Assembly: GCF_947501415.1 (NCBI RefSeq)
Contig: NZ_CANMVL010000021.1
Coordinates: 1 to 64,000 of the forward strand
Length of the DNA stretch: 64,000 nucleotides
Direction of reading: 5' to 3'
Source: an uncultured Halomonas sp.
Lineage (GTDB): Bacteria; Pseudomonadota; Gammaproteobacteria; Pseudomonadales; Halomonadaceae
Each line of letters opens with the position of its first letter. The first letter of the stretch is position 1. The translations under genes and the position numbers were made by a program. This document shows positions 9,321 through 17,301 of this stretch, one piece after another. The notes below the pieces were generated by a model. It did no database searches. It worked only from the letters and a program-made list of their open reading frames with translations, and was not told the origin of the DNA.

Positions 9321-10610
9321 TTGGCCGAGCAACGCGTACACTCGCTGCTGGATGCCCTGGAGGGGCGCACCCGATTGCTGCTGGAGCGCCTGGCCCATGA
9401 GCGCGGGGCACGCCGCCACGCCGAGAGCGTACAGGGTGAGCTGAGCCAGCGGCTCGGCGAGCTGGAGCACCGCCTGGCCGAGACTCAAGCCGCCCACCGG
9501 GAACTCGCCGAAGTGCATCGTGAACTGGAAGAGGCGCACCGCACGCTGGAGGAGGGCCGTCGCAAGCTTGAGGAGCAGTGCCGTGAGCTGGAGGAGGAGT
9601 GCCGTGAGCTCGACGAGCAGAACAGCGAGCTGGAGGCCCATAACCGCCATCTTCATGAGCGCCTGACCAGCGGCCAGCCCACCGAGGGCGGCTTTCGCCC
9701 CGGGCGCCGCTCCCAGGGCCTCTCCGCGCTGATCGGCCACCGCCCGGCGCCTGCCACCGAGCCATCCCCTACGGCGCCTTCCGCAGCTGAAGAAGTTGCA
9801 GACCTCTCATCGGCTGCCGCGAAACCAGCCACCCCCGCCGAGGAATCCCGGCCTGTTGGCGATCAGGTCCCTGCCATCGATTCCGTTGCCGCAATCGACT
9901 CTGCCGCAGGGGAAAACGCCGAAGCCCCCCAGGCCGATAACGACCCAGAGGGTGGGCGCAAGGCGAGTGCTGATATCACCGAGGCGTCATCCGGCCACCC
10001 CTCGCCTGTCAACCCTGAGCCCGCCCATGAGCCACAGGGCAAGCGTCAGGACGCCTTGCCCATTGATGAGCCGCCATCTCCCCAGGCCCTGCTCGGCGAG
10101 TGGTACGCGCGCTATCCCAACGCCTTCTTCAAGGGGCATACCCGCCCCTTGATGGTCGGTATCCACGAGGTGCTGGCCAGTCGTGAGCCCTGGCCCGAGA
10201 AGCTGGTGCGGCGCGCCCTGGCCTGCTACGTCAATCTGCCGCGTTATCTCAAGGCGATGCGTATGGGCGCCGAGCGCATCGATCTCGACGGCCGCCCCGC
10301 CGGCAAGGTGGATGCCCAGGCCGCCGATTACGCTCATCGCAAGCTCGACCACCTGCAGGGCGATAAGCGGAGCGGGAAAGGGCGCAACCACCAGGATCGG
10401 CAGCACCAGGGCCGTGGCAAGACAGCCAAGGGGGCCATTCAGACGAAGGGCAAGCCAAAGGCTGAGAGCAGGGGCGGCGTAAAGGGCGGCGCAGCAAAAG
10501 GGCGTGTCGATGCTCCCGATTCGGCGTCTCACCAGCCCGATGCCGCGGCCGCGCCGGCTACCATGGAGGAGAAGCTCTCGGCCCTCTTGGCCAAGCACAA
10601 TGGCCGCTGA
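9321..10610 (+). CDS. ProQ/FinO-domain RNA-binding protein with long coiled coil
   Basis: This 429-residue protein has an unusual layout. A charged coiled coil (about residues 1-115, Leu/Glu/Arg heptads such as LEEGRRKLEEQCRELEEE) is followed by a low-complexity Ala/Pro/Ser/Glu linker (about 130-250). A ProQ/FinO RNA-chaperone domain follows (about 253-346, with GEWYARYPNAFFKG and CYVNLPRYLKAM), then a Lys/Arg/Gly-rich tail (about 350-405). ProQ-type domains bind structured sRNAs and mRNA 3' ends. The TTG at 9321 was chosen because AAGGAG at 9309-9314 sits six bases upstream. An ATG at 9279 lacks a ribosome site. The target RNAs are unknown. Confidence 0.8.
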   Translation: MAEQRVHSLLDALEGRTRLLLERLAHERGARRHAESVQGELSQRLGELEHRLAETQAAHRELAEVHRELEEAHRTLEEGRRKLEEQCRELEEECRELDEQNSELEAHNRHLHERLTSGQPTEGGFRPGRRSQGLSALIGHRPAPATEPSPTAPSAAEEVADLSSAAAKPATPAEESRPVGDQVPAIDSVAAIDSAAGENAEAPQADNDPEGGRKASADITEASSGHPSPVNPEPAHEPQGKRQDALPIDEPPSPQALLGEWYARYPNAFFKGHTRPLMVGIHEVLASREPWPEKLVRRALACYVNLPRYLKAMRMGAERIDLDGRPAGKVDAQAADYAHRKLDHLQGDKRSGKGRNHQDRQHQGRGKTAKGAIQTKGKPKAESRGGVKGGAAKGRVDAPDSASHQPDAAAAPATMEEKLSALLAKHNGR

Positions 10611-11013
10611 AGCCTTCTTAAGTCTATGATTTTGTTGTCCTTGTATCTTTAGGTGCCAACGGTATGTCGCGTTGGTAGCCGTTGACTTGTGTTCGTCATA
10701 TCGGCAAGGCATTATGCAGCAACCGCCGTGAGGCGCGTGTTTGCGTAGTTGCAGTAAAGTTCCGTGTTGTGAGGGCAGAAAATAGGAAAACAGTGTTTTT
10801 TTCTTCTTGCGTTCCCTCATGACCCGGTATAAGGTTGCTCCTGCGAGCATTGGAATATAACTAAGGCTTTGCCGAAGTGAGGCTCGCACCGGCACCCTTC
10901 GCGAAGAAGGTTAGCCGAGACGAGCCGGCGCAGACCGGCCAGGCCTGCCGAATCGCCCGAGAGCGGTCGGCAACAAACGATCGAAACAGACTGCTAGTCA
11001 AAGGAACATCATC
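10611..11013. other. 403-base intergenic region upstream of the porin
   Basis: There is no convincing gene in this interval. The first two thirds are unusually AT-rich for this genome (around 10620-10870). The last part, before the porin, is GC-rich and likely forms a structured 5' leader of about 150 bases. Long structured leaders on porin mRNAs are common targets of Hfq-dependent sRNAs. No terminator for the upstream ProQ-domain gene is obvious. Confidence 0.5.
10835..10861 (+). promoter_or_regulatory. Candidate sigma-70 promoter for the OmpC-like porin
   Basis: TTGCTC at 10835-10840 and TATAAC at 10856-10861 are separated by 15 bases; shifting the -35 box to GGTTGC gives 17. It lies at the end of the AT-rich tract, which suits a strong porin promoter. 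This is sequence resemblance only. Confidence 0.35.
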
Positions 11014-12114
11014 ATGATGAAGAAGACACTGTTAGCGACTGCTATTGCCGGCGCCATGGTTGCCACCGGCGCCCAGGCCGCCACCGTTTACAACCAGGAC
11101 GGCACCAAGCTGGACCTGTACGGCAACCTGCAAATTGCTTATGCGTCCGTTGAGAAAGCTCAGCGTAACGACAATGGCGAGATTGTGGGTGCGGATAGCG
11201 CCGATGAGATCCTCGATAATGGCTCTACCCTTGGCTTCTCCGGTGAGCATATGATCAGCCGTGGCCTGTCCGGCTACTTCAAGTATGAGTTTGAAGGTGA
11301 AGCAGACGAAGCCAAGACCGCTGGCGGTCTAAATAAAGGTGACCAGGCCTATATGGGTCTGAAGGGTAACTTTGGTGATGTTCGCCTGGGTTCCTGGGAT
11401 CCGCTGATCGACGACTGGATCCAGGATCCGATCACCAATAACGAGTTCTTCGACGTCTCTGACTCCAGCTACACTCGTGACCTGGATGCGGTCAGCATCG
11501 TTGGTATTGAGAACCGTGAAGGCAACAAGCTGCAGTACCTGTCACCTTCTCTCAGTGGTTTCCAGTTTGCCATCGGCACCCAGTACGAGGGTGATGCTGA
11601 GGACGAGAACTTCTCCGGTTCTAGCAACGCCTCGGCTTTCGGTGGTGTGAAGTACACCGCCGGCGACTTCTCCATCGCGGCTGCCTACGACAACCTCGAT
11701 AACAACGATGGCACTTATTCTGGCGTCGACGTCGATGCTGGCGATCAGTACGGTATTACTGCCCAGTACACTATCGACACCCTGCGTGTTGCTGCCAAGG
11801 TAGAGCGTTTCGAGTCGGACAACGAGTTCAGCGAAGACGCTAACTTCTATGCTCTGGGTGCCCGTTACGGCTACGGCATGGGCGACATCTACGGCGCCTA
11901 TCAGTACATCGATGTGGGTGGTGACACCTTCCGTAATGTCGTCGGCGATGTCATCAAAGGTGATGCTGAAACCAGCGAGACCTTTAACGAAGTCGTAATT
12001 GGTGCCACCTATAACGTCTCCGATGCCATGTATACCTTTATCGAAGGTGCCTGGTACGATCGTGAGAAAGATGCAAGCGACGGCGTTGCCGTTGGTGCCG
12101 TCTACCTGTTCTAA
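11014..12114 (+). CDS. Gram-negative general porin (OmpC/OmpF-like superfamily)
   Basis: A 366-residue outer-membrane trimeric porin precursor. A Sec signal peptide occupies residues 1-22 (MKKTLLATAIAGAMVATGAQA then ATVYNQDG). The mature part has the alternating aromatic and glycine strands of a 16-stranded barrel, opening with GTKLDLYGNLQIAY, and ends in a terminal phenylalanine (GAVYLF) recognised by the BAM complex. Composition is strongly acidic, as expected in a halophile. AAGGA at 11001-11005 is the ribosome site. Codon use is visibly more biased than in neighbouring genes (many AAC, GGT, GCT), suggesting high expression. It is followed directly by a terminator. Confidence 0.93.
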   Translation: MMKKTLLATAIAGAMVATGAQAATVYNQDGTKLDLYGNLQIAYASVEKAQRNDNGEIVGADSADEILDNGSTLGFSGEHMISRGLSGYFKYEFEGEADEAKTAGGLNKGDQAYMGLKGNFGDVRLGSWDPLIDDWIQDPITNNEFFDVSDSSYTRDLDAVSIVGIENREGNKLQYLSPSLSGFQFAIGTQYEGDAEDENFSGSSNASAFGGVKYTAGDFSIAAAYDNLDNNDGTYSGVDVDAGDQYGITAQYTIDTLRVAAKVERFESDNEFSEDANFYALGARYGYGMGDIYGAYQYIDVGGDTFRNVVGDVIKGDAETSETFNEVVIGATYNVSDAMYTFIEGAWYDREKDASDGVAVGAVYLF

Positions 12115-12162
12115 TCCATTCGGTCGCAGGGCCTGACCCTGCCCCGATGGGTTTCGACATCG

Positions 12163-12192
12163 AAAGCCGATCCTCCGGGGTCGGCTTTTTTT
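12163..12192 (+). terminator. Intrinsic terminator of the porin gene
   Basis: An eight-base-pair stem (AAAGCCGA at 12163-12170 with TCGGCTTT at 12181-12188) is followed by a run of T up to 12192. It stands 48 bases after the porin stop codon and shortly before the next gene. Confidence 0.85.
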
Positions 12193-12219
12193 ATTACCGG
12201 CATGACCAAGCGAGGTTCC

Positions 12220-13260
12220 ATGAACAAGCCTATCGTGACCGCCGGCCTGCTAAGCCTGGGGCTCGCCCTGGCCGGCTCCCAGGCACTGGCCAGCGAAATG
12301 CAGGATCGTTTCCGCGAGTCGGGCAAGCAGCTCGACCTGACCGGCTTCCTGCAGGCCGATAATGATGCCCGTAGCCGCAGCTTCCTCTACGGAGGCGTGC
12401 AGGAGCACGACTTCACCGTCAAGGAGGCCGGCACCTACCGCTTCGATAGCCAGGTGCCGGCTGGGGAGTCCGAGGAGTATCGCATCGAGGCGCGGTTGCT
12501 GGACAGGCAGGGGAATGTCCTGGCCCGCAGTGAGGCGCTTGGGCAGAATGGCGGCCTGAGCTTCGAGCAGCGCCTGGCGCCCGGCGACTATGTGCTGCAG
12601 GTGCAGGGCAACAAGTTCGGCACGGTGCGCCGCGGCGGCAACAGCTTCTCGGTGAGTGTCTCGGGCGTGGACGTCGAGGAGGGAATCTCCGCCGGCGAGG
12701 GGATCGCCTTTACCGGCACCAGCCGTGAGGGCGGTCGTAACGCCTTCGTGCGCCGTTCGGATGTGGTGGCCGCCATTGCCGCGCCCGCGGCCAGCGATTC
12801 TGTCCAGGCGTCTCAGTCCGCCCGGGCTGGGGCTCAATCATCGAGTGTAGAGCCGAGGGCAGAAGCAGCGGGTCGTCAGGCAGCCACCGTTGAGAGCGGC
12901 GCTTCCGTTGCCTCAGAGTCGAAGCCTGACAAGGGCTTCGAGCGGATCGTCACCGACGTCAAGATCCGCGCCCGTGGTGAGGTGCTGAGCTTCGAGGTGC
13001 TGGAAGCGGGCACCGTGGCCATCGCCACCTCCACCTTCCCCGGTAACGAAGGCACCTACCGCATCGAGGCCGAGGTGGTGGACGAGCAAGGGCGCGTGGT
13101 GGCAAGCGACGCCGGAGAGGGCTTCGATGGTGACATCGATCTGCGCACCGAGCTGCAGCCAGGCCGCTACACCATTCGCGTAAGAGGGCAGAAGTTCGGC
13201 TCGGCGATGAGCGGCGTCAATAACTACGAGCTCGAGGTGCGACAGCTGGATCGTCGCTGA
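12220..13260 (+). CDS. Secreted protein with two copies of a beta-rich domain
   Basis: A 346-residue exported protein of unknown function. The signal peptide covers about residues 1-24 (MNKPIVTAGLLSLGLALAGS, cleaved after ALA). Two related domains follow, at about 40-151 and 243-346, separated by an Ala/Ser-rich linker. Both contain YRIEA, a DRQGNVLARS or DEQGRVVASD turn, and L-x-PG-x-Y-x-(L/I)-(Q/R)-V-x-G-x-KFG, which marks an internal duplication. The pattern resembles PPC-type beta-sandwich modules of secreted proteins. I chose the ATG at 12220 (GAGG at 12212-12215) rather than 12202 because it gives a proper signal peptide. It lies between two porin genes, so an envelope role is plausible but unproven. 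Confidence 0.7.
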   Translation: MNKPIVTAGLLSLGLALAGSQALASEMQDRFRESGKQLDLTGFLQADNDARSRSFLYGGVQEHDFTVKEAGTYRFDSQVPAGESEEYRIEARLLDRQGNVLARSEALGQNGGLSFEQRLAPGDYVLQVQGNKFGTVRRGGNSFSVSVSGVDVEEGISAGEGIAFTGTSREGGRNAFVRRSDVVAAIAAPAASDSVQASQSARAGAQSSSVEPRAEAAGRQAATVESGASVASESKPDKGFERIVTDVKIRARGEVLSFEVLEAGTVAIATSTFPGNEGTYRIEAEVVDEQGRVVASDAGEGFDGDIDLRTELQPGRYTIRVRGQKFGSAMSGVNNYELEVRQLDRR

Positions 13261-13283
13261 CAGCGCTATCTGTGTGGCTAACG

Positions 13284-13310
13284 AAAAAAGCCCCGACCAA
13301 GGTCGGGGCT
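13284..13310 (-). terminator. Terminator of the DcaP-like porin (minus strand)
   Basis: A perfect ten-base-pair stem (AGCCCCGACC, two-base loop, GGTCGGGGCT) is preceded on the plus strand by six A. It therefore reads as stem plus T-run on the minus strand, 75 bases beyond the stop of the porin gene. It could also stop plus-strand transcription from the duplicated-domain gene. Confidence 0.85.
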
Positions 13311-13385
13311 GAAGGATCGATTAGTGCTGCTTGTACTATCAGTTGTTTCTGCATGACGGGGCGCTACCCGTCATTGGTCGGCTTG

Positions 13386-14537
13386 TTAGAAGCTGTACAT
13401 CACCATGCCCTGGATACGAGTGGCGTCACCGTCGTCGCCACCCTTGGTCTCACGGCTGGCCCAGGCGGCCTCGATGCCATATTTGATACGCTCGGCCGGC
13501 GACCAGATATAGTTCAGATAAGCGGTCTCGAAGGTGTCATCCCCGTCCACTTCCTCATCGTCGAGATCGACGGTGGAGACGTTATAGGAGGCGTTGATGG
13601 CACCCGGGCCGGCCTTGATGCTGGCGCCAATGGTGCCGCCGGTGCTCTCCAGTGTTTCAAGATCACCGTTGTCAGCCAGGTAGGCCGGAGACGTCTGCGG
13701 GCTGACGTTCATATAGCCGCCGATGCCATCACCATGGGTCACGCCGGCGCGCAGGGTAACGGCCTCGGAGACATCCATGGCCGCCTCCAAGGCGACACCC
13801 CAGCCAAAGGCGGAGTCATCGCTTACAGTGGCACCAGCATCTTCTTCCGCATCATACTCGAGCTGACGCAGTACGGCGGAGGCCGAGTACTTTAAGGGGC
13901 CGGAGGCATCGGTATAGCGGGCGATCACATCGGGCAGCTCGCTCTTGGCGGCATCCTCTGAGGTCTGGACAACATTGTTTTCGGTCTTTTCTGACCCGCC
14001 CAGGGTATCCGGGTCCTCGATGGACGCAGAGAAGTTGCCGGCGGTATAGCGCAGCTGCGGCTGACGCGCCTGGTTGCCAACCCCGGGGGGGCCGCGGAAG
14101 TCGATGGTCGGAGTGCCTGCCACGAAGCCGTAGAAGTTGGTCCAGGTCTGGCCGGCCAGGATGCCGTCCCAGGAGCCGTAGGCATGACGCAGACGGAAGT
14201 TGTTGTTTTTGCCGTAGAAATCACCCTCGATACGGGTGACCAGGTCGCTGCCGGAGATCGGGGTCGTGGTCTGGAAGCCGATACGGCTCTGGTAGGCATG
14301 CATATTGAAGTGGCCATCCTGGCTCTCTTCGCCATCCAGCTTGATCTTGCTATGAGTGATGAGGTTGCCCATATCGGCATCCACATCATAGATGATATCC
14401 AGCTTGGCATAGCCGTAGACGCTGGCCTTGGTATCACCGATCTCGAAATCCACGGCGTGGGAGGCGCTCGCCACGGCCAGTGCCAGGGCGGAGGCGGTAA
14501 AGATCGAGGCCTGCTTCAGTTTATTGTGTTGGGTCAC
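13386..14537 (-). CDS. DcaP-like outer-membrane porin
   Basis: This 383-residue beta-barrel protein resembles the DcaP family of trimeric porins, which pass small dicarboxylates and other anions. The signal peptide ends at ASASHA (about residue 28) and the mature protein begins VDFEIGDTKASVYGYAKLD. The segments RIEGDFYGKNNNFRLRHAYGSW and GQTWTNFYG are typical of the family, and the chain ends in MVMYSF. I set the start at the GTG at 14535-14537, which has AAGGAA eight bases upstream. Longer readings to 14558 or 14606 would run into the promoter. It is convergent with the duplicated-domain gene. The substrate is not known. Confidence 0.82.
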   Translation of the reverse strand: MTQHNKLKQASIFTASALALAVASASHAVDFEIGDTKASVYGYAKLDIIYDVDADMGNLITHSKIKLDGEESQDGHFNMHAYQSRIGFQTTTPISGSDLVTRIEGDFYGKNNNFRLRHAYGSWDGILAGQTWTNFYGFVAGTPTIDFRGPPGVGNQARQPQLRYTAGNFSASIEDPDTLGGSEKTENNVVQTSEDAAKSELPDVIARYTDASGPLKYSASAVLRQLEYDAEEDAGATVSDDSAFGWGVALEAAMDVSEAVTLRAGVTHGDGIGGYMNVSPQTSPAYLADNGDLETLESTGGTIGASIKAGPGAINASYNVSTVDLDDEEVDGDDTFETAYLNYIWSPAERIKYGIEAAWASRETKGGDDGDATRIQGMVMYSF

Positions 14538-14577
14538 GTGCGTTGTTCCTTGAATCATTTGGCCGTGAGGGCCGGCT

Positions 14578-14606
14578 TTATAATGTTGTTCCTGCGGTGC
14601 AGCCAA
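14578..14606 (-). promoter_or_regulatory. Candidate promoter of the DcaP-like porin
   Basis: On the minus strand, TTGGCT (14601-14606) and TTATAA (14578-14583) are spaced by exactly 17 bases. This predicts transcription starting near 14571, about 35 bases before the GTG start. Confidence 0.55.
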
Positions 14607-14627
14607 TAGTGCGAATTGGCGTTGCAG

Positions 14628-14706
14628 CTGACGTAAACGTCAGGACGAAATTAGCGAGACGCAGCGTTGATAACAACGCCATGGGAGTTTAAAGCGACTA
14701 AAGTCG
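14628..14706. promoter_or_regulatory. Three palindromes upstream of the DcaP-like porin promoter
   Basis: Perfect palindromes stand at 14628-14643 (CTGACGT-AA-ACGTCAG), 14664-14679 (GCGTTG-ATAA-CAACGC) and 14695-14706 (CGACT-AA-AGTCG). Their spacing is about 30-36 bases, roughly three helical turns. The nearest lies just upstream of the predicted -35 box, where an activator would bind. They look like operator sites, but the regulator is unknown. Confidence 0.5.
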
Positions 14707-14881
14707 TAGGAACTTTGCCGGCGGCTATCTCGACATCGATCACAGCGGCCCGACGGGCCTCTTGATCGGGAGGAGCAGTTCGAGGAGGTCAGCCGTGCCC
14801 TATGGGCCGAGACGCTGGGTAGCCAATGAATAAACGAGGAACGACCAGAACCGTCAGGAGCTACCGGTAGCAGGCAGGAAG

Positions 14882-14958
14882 TGGCGCCCCCATCAGGATT
14901 CGAACCTGAGACCTTCCCCTTAGGAGGGGGACGCTCTATCCAGCTGAGCTATGGGGGC
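14882..14958 (-). tRNA. tRNA-Arg (anticodon CCU)
   Basis: A 77-base minus-strand tRNA. The acceptor stem GCCCCCA pairs with TGGGGGC, the D-arm is AGCTCAGCTGGATAGAGC, the anticodon loop reads CTCCTAA (anticodon CCT, for AGG), the T-loop is GGTTCGAATCC, and the CCA end is encoded. It is a single gene with no associated integrase or attachment-site duplication nearby. Confidence 0.97.
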
Positions 14959-15121
14959 AACACGCGGCGCATTATAGAGAAATGTGCCGCCGAGGGGAAC
15001 CGGCAGCAAGGTGCCATCGTCGATAGGTGCCGTCCCGGATGGCAGCGATTCGGGGCGTTATGGAGATGAGCCGGAGGCGGCTTGCGGGTAGAATGCCGGC
15101 ATCTTCGTACAAGGTCGCCCC

Positions 15122-16012
15122 ATGACTGTCCCTTCGTCTCCGCCGCCATCGTCTCCGCTCTCCATCCATGGTGATCGCCATTTCGACGGCCTGGCCGACA
15201 AGTTTGCCGCGAGCCTCTATGGCGGCGTGCGGGGAGAGCTGCGCCTGGCGCTGCTCGACCGCCTGCTGCCGGAGATGCTCGATCTGCGCGGCCAGCCGCT
15301 GCTCGACGTGGGCGGTGGCCTGGGGCAGCTGGCCGGCTGGTTTGCCGAGCGGGGGCATCCGGTCACCCTGGCCGAGCCCTCCGCCGAGATGCTCGAACGG
15401 GCCCGCGAGGCGCTGCTGAAAACATCGGCCGAGCGCGAGATCACCTTTCTTCCGGCGCCGCTGCAGGCGCTTCCCGAGCAGGCCCCCGGCCCCTGGTCGT
15501 TGATCGCCTGCCATGCGGTGCTCGAGTGGCTGGGGGATCCGCGTGCGGCCCTGGCGACCCTGGCCGGCCTGCTGGTCCCGGGCGGGCAGCTCTCGTTGAT
15601 GGTCTTCAATCGCGATGCCCTGCGCTTCTCCAATGTGGTCAAGGGTAACCTGCAGAAGGCCCTGGATGACCGCCTGGAGGGCAAGGGACTGCGTCGTCGA
15701 CTGACACCGATCTCGCCGCTGACACACGCCCAGATCATGGCCTGGAGTGCCGAGCTGGGCCTTGAGGTGCGCGAGGTCGCGGGCATTCGGGTCTTCCATG
15801 ACTATTTGCGCAGCCCCCCGCAGACCGATGACGACCGCGAGCGGCTGCTCGAGCTCGAGTGGCGCTACTGCCGGGTCGACCCCCACTGGCGGCTGGGCCG
15901 CTATCTGCTCTATACCCTGGTGCGCCGTGATACCCCGGTTTCACCCGCCTCTTCATCAGTCTCTTCACCAACCTCTTCATCAACCTCTTTACAAGACCAG
16001 GAGCCCCTGTGA
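15122..16012 (+). CDS. cmoM: tRNA 5-carboxymethoxyuridine methyltransferase CmoM
   Basis: A SAM-dependent methyltransferase that methylates cmo5U34 of tRNAs to mcmo5U, downstream of CmoA and CmoB, both present at 27-29 kb. The 296 residues include HFDGLADKFAASLYGG at the N-terminus, SAM motif I LLDVGGGLGQLAG (about 60-72), and the CmoM-specific end GIRVFHDYLRSPPQ plus LLELEWRYCRVDPHWRLGRY. The last 26 residues are a Ser/Pro/Thr tail produced by 12-base tandem repeats and absent from E. coli CmoM. The stop overlaps the rsmC start (TGATG). Confidence 0.9.
   Translation: MTVPSSPPPSSPLSIHGDRHFDGLADKFAASLYGGVRGELRLALLDRLLPEMLDLRGQPLLDVGGGLGQLAGWFAERGHPVTLAEPSAEMLERAREALLKTSAEREITFLPAPLQALPEQAPGPWSLIACHAVLEWLGDPRAALATLAGLLVPGGQLSLMVFNRDALRFSNVVKGNLQKALDDRLEGKGLRRRLTPISPLTHAQIMAWSAELGLEVREVAGIRVFHDYLRSPPQTDDDRERLLELEWRYCRVDPHWRLGRYLLYTLVRRDTPVSPASSSVSSPTSSSTSLQDQEPL
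15947..15994 (+). repeat. Four 12-base tandem repeats at the 3' end of cmoM
   Basis: Imperfect repeats GCCTCTTCATCA, GTCTCTTCACCA, ACCTCTTCATCA and ACCTCTTTACAA run in frame and encode a Ser/Thr-rich tail. Their length is a multiple of three, so copy-number change would not shift the reading frame. Confidence 0.8.
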
Positions 16013-17046
16013 TGCATGCCGAGACACCCCGCGCCGAGAATCCGGTCTGCCAGCTGCTGGAGCGCCAGGCCGCCGACTATCGCGGTTGGTGGTGGGTGGC
16101 GCCGCCACGGGACACCTGGCTGGAGGCGGCGGGGCAGGGGATGGCGATCAGTGCCGACCTGAGCCTGCGTGAGGCGTGGCAGGCCGCCGGCGGCAGGGCA
16201 CATTCCCCCTTTGCGCCCGAGCTTGCCGGTGACGAGCCCGGCCCGGCCGGGGTGGTGCTGTTCTGGCCCAAGAGTCATGCCCTGGGTGAGTGGTGGCTGC
16301 TGTGGTTGTGCGCCACGCTGCCCGAGGGCACGCCATTGCAGCTGGTGGGTGAGAACCAGGGCGGCATCAAGCGGGTGCTCAAGGTGCTGGCCGCCCTGGG
16401 GCTGGGGTGTCGCAAGCTCGACAGCGCGCGGCGCTGCTCGCTGTTCGAGAGCCGTCTCGGCCGGGTGGAGATCGACCCGGCGGCGGCCTGGACCACCTTC
16501 GATGCCGGCCTGGATGACGAGCCGTTGACCCTGGCCAGCCATCCGGGTGTATTCGGCCACGGCAAGCTCGACGATGGCACTCGGCTGCTGCTGGAGAGTT
16601 TGCCTGGAGCGCTGAGGTTCGAGGGTCGCGAGCTTCTGGATATGGGCTGTGGTGACGGCATCCTCGCCGCCTGGCTGGCACGCCAGGGAGCGCGGGTCAG
16701 TGCCGTGGATGTCAACGCCTTCTCGGTGGAGGCGACCCGGCGCAGCCTGGCAGCCAACGAGCTGGCCGGCGAGGTGCTGGAGAGCGATGTCTACTCGGCG
16801 CTGGCGGAGCGTCAGTTCGATGCCATCATCAGCAACCCGCCGTTTCATCAGGAGCGCGCCATCGATTACGGCCCCGCGGCGCGGCTGATCGGCGAGGCGC
16901 GGGCGCACCTGCGCCCCGGTGGTGCCTTGATCATCGTGGCCAACGCCTTCCTGCCCTATCCGGACCGGCTCGAGCGCGCCTTTGGCAGCTTCGAGATCCT
17001 CGCCGACGATCGTCGCTACCGGGTCTATCGCGCCATCAAGCGCTGA
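16012..17046 (+). CDS. rsmC: 16S rRNA (guanine-N2) methyltransferase RsmC
   Basis: This enzyme methylates G1207 of 16S rRNA in the 30S subunit. The 344 residues follow the duplicated RsmC/RlmG layout: a degenerate N-terminal domain (about 1-165) and a catalytic C-terminal domain. The SAM motif is LLDMGCGDGILAAWLA and the N2-guanine signature is ISNPPFHQ. The start is the ATG at 16012, with AGGAG at 15999-16003, one base overlapping the cmoM stop. Its TGA abuts the stop of the convergent DUF2442 gene, so the two share the palindrome TGATCA with no intergenic base. Confidence 0.92.
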   Translation: MHAETPRAENPVCQLLERQAADYRGWWWVAPPRDTWLEAAGQGMAISADLSLREAWQAAGGRAHSPFAPELAGDEPGPAGVVLFWPKSHALGEWWLLWLCATLPEGTPLQLVGENQGGIKRVLKVLAALGLGCRKLDSARRCSLFESRLGRVEIDPAAAWTTFDAGLDDEPLTLASHPGVFGHGKLDDGTRLLLESLPGALRFEGRELLDMGCGDGILAAWLARQGARVSAVDVNAFSVEATRRSLAANELAGEVLESDVYSALAERQFDAIISNPPFHQERAIDYGPAARLIGEARAHLRPGGALIIVANAFLPYPDRLERAFGSFEILADDRRYRVYRAIKR

Positions 17047-17301
17047 TCAGGCGACGTGGTCGTGGTGCTGTGTGATGTCGCCTCGGCCGGCGAGCAGCCC
17101 GGCGACGGAGATGTCCTCATCGAGGGCATCCCAGTGAAGCCCCTTGCCTGAGTAGCTGATTCGAAACGCGTCGCGTTCGTCGGGAGTGGCGTGCAGCAGG
17201 CGTGGAAACCAGGCTAATGGGATACCCAGCGTTCTGCCATCGTTGAGCTCGACCCACATGGTGTAGTCATCAAAGCTGACGGTCTTGGCGGAAATGCTCA
17301 T
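17047..17301 (-). CDS. DUF2442 family protein (possible antitoxin)
   Basis: An 84-residue protein with the DUF2442 core (VSFDDYTMWVELNDGRTLGI, then PLAWFPRL). Small DUF2442 proteins are often encoded next to DUF4160 genes, and the pair has the size and overlap typical of type II toxin-antitoxin loci; no activity is proven. The gene start (ATG 17299-17301) overlaps the end of the DUF4160 gene by 32 bases. The unit sits behind greB and runs into the rsmC stop codon. Base composition is less GC-rich than its neighbours. Confidence 0.82.
   Translation of the reverse strand: MSISAKTVSFDDYTMWVELNDGRTLGIPLAWFPRLLHATPDERDAFRISYSGKGLHWDALDEDISVAGLLAGRGDITQHHDHVA

Noticed and set aside
10682..10715. 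TTGACT ... CATTAT as a porin promoter
   Set aside because: The spacing is about 22 bases, outside the usable range, and it is over 300 bases from the gene.
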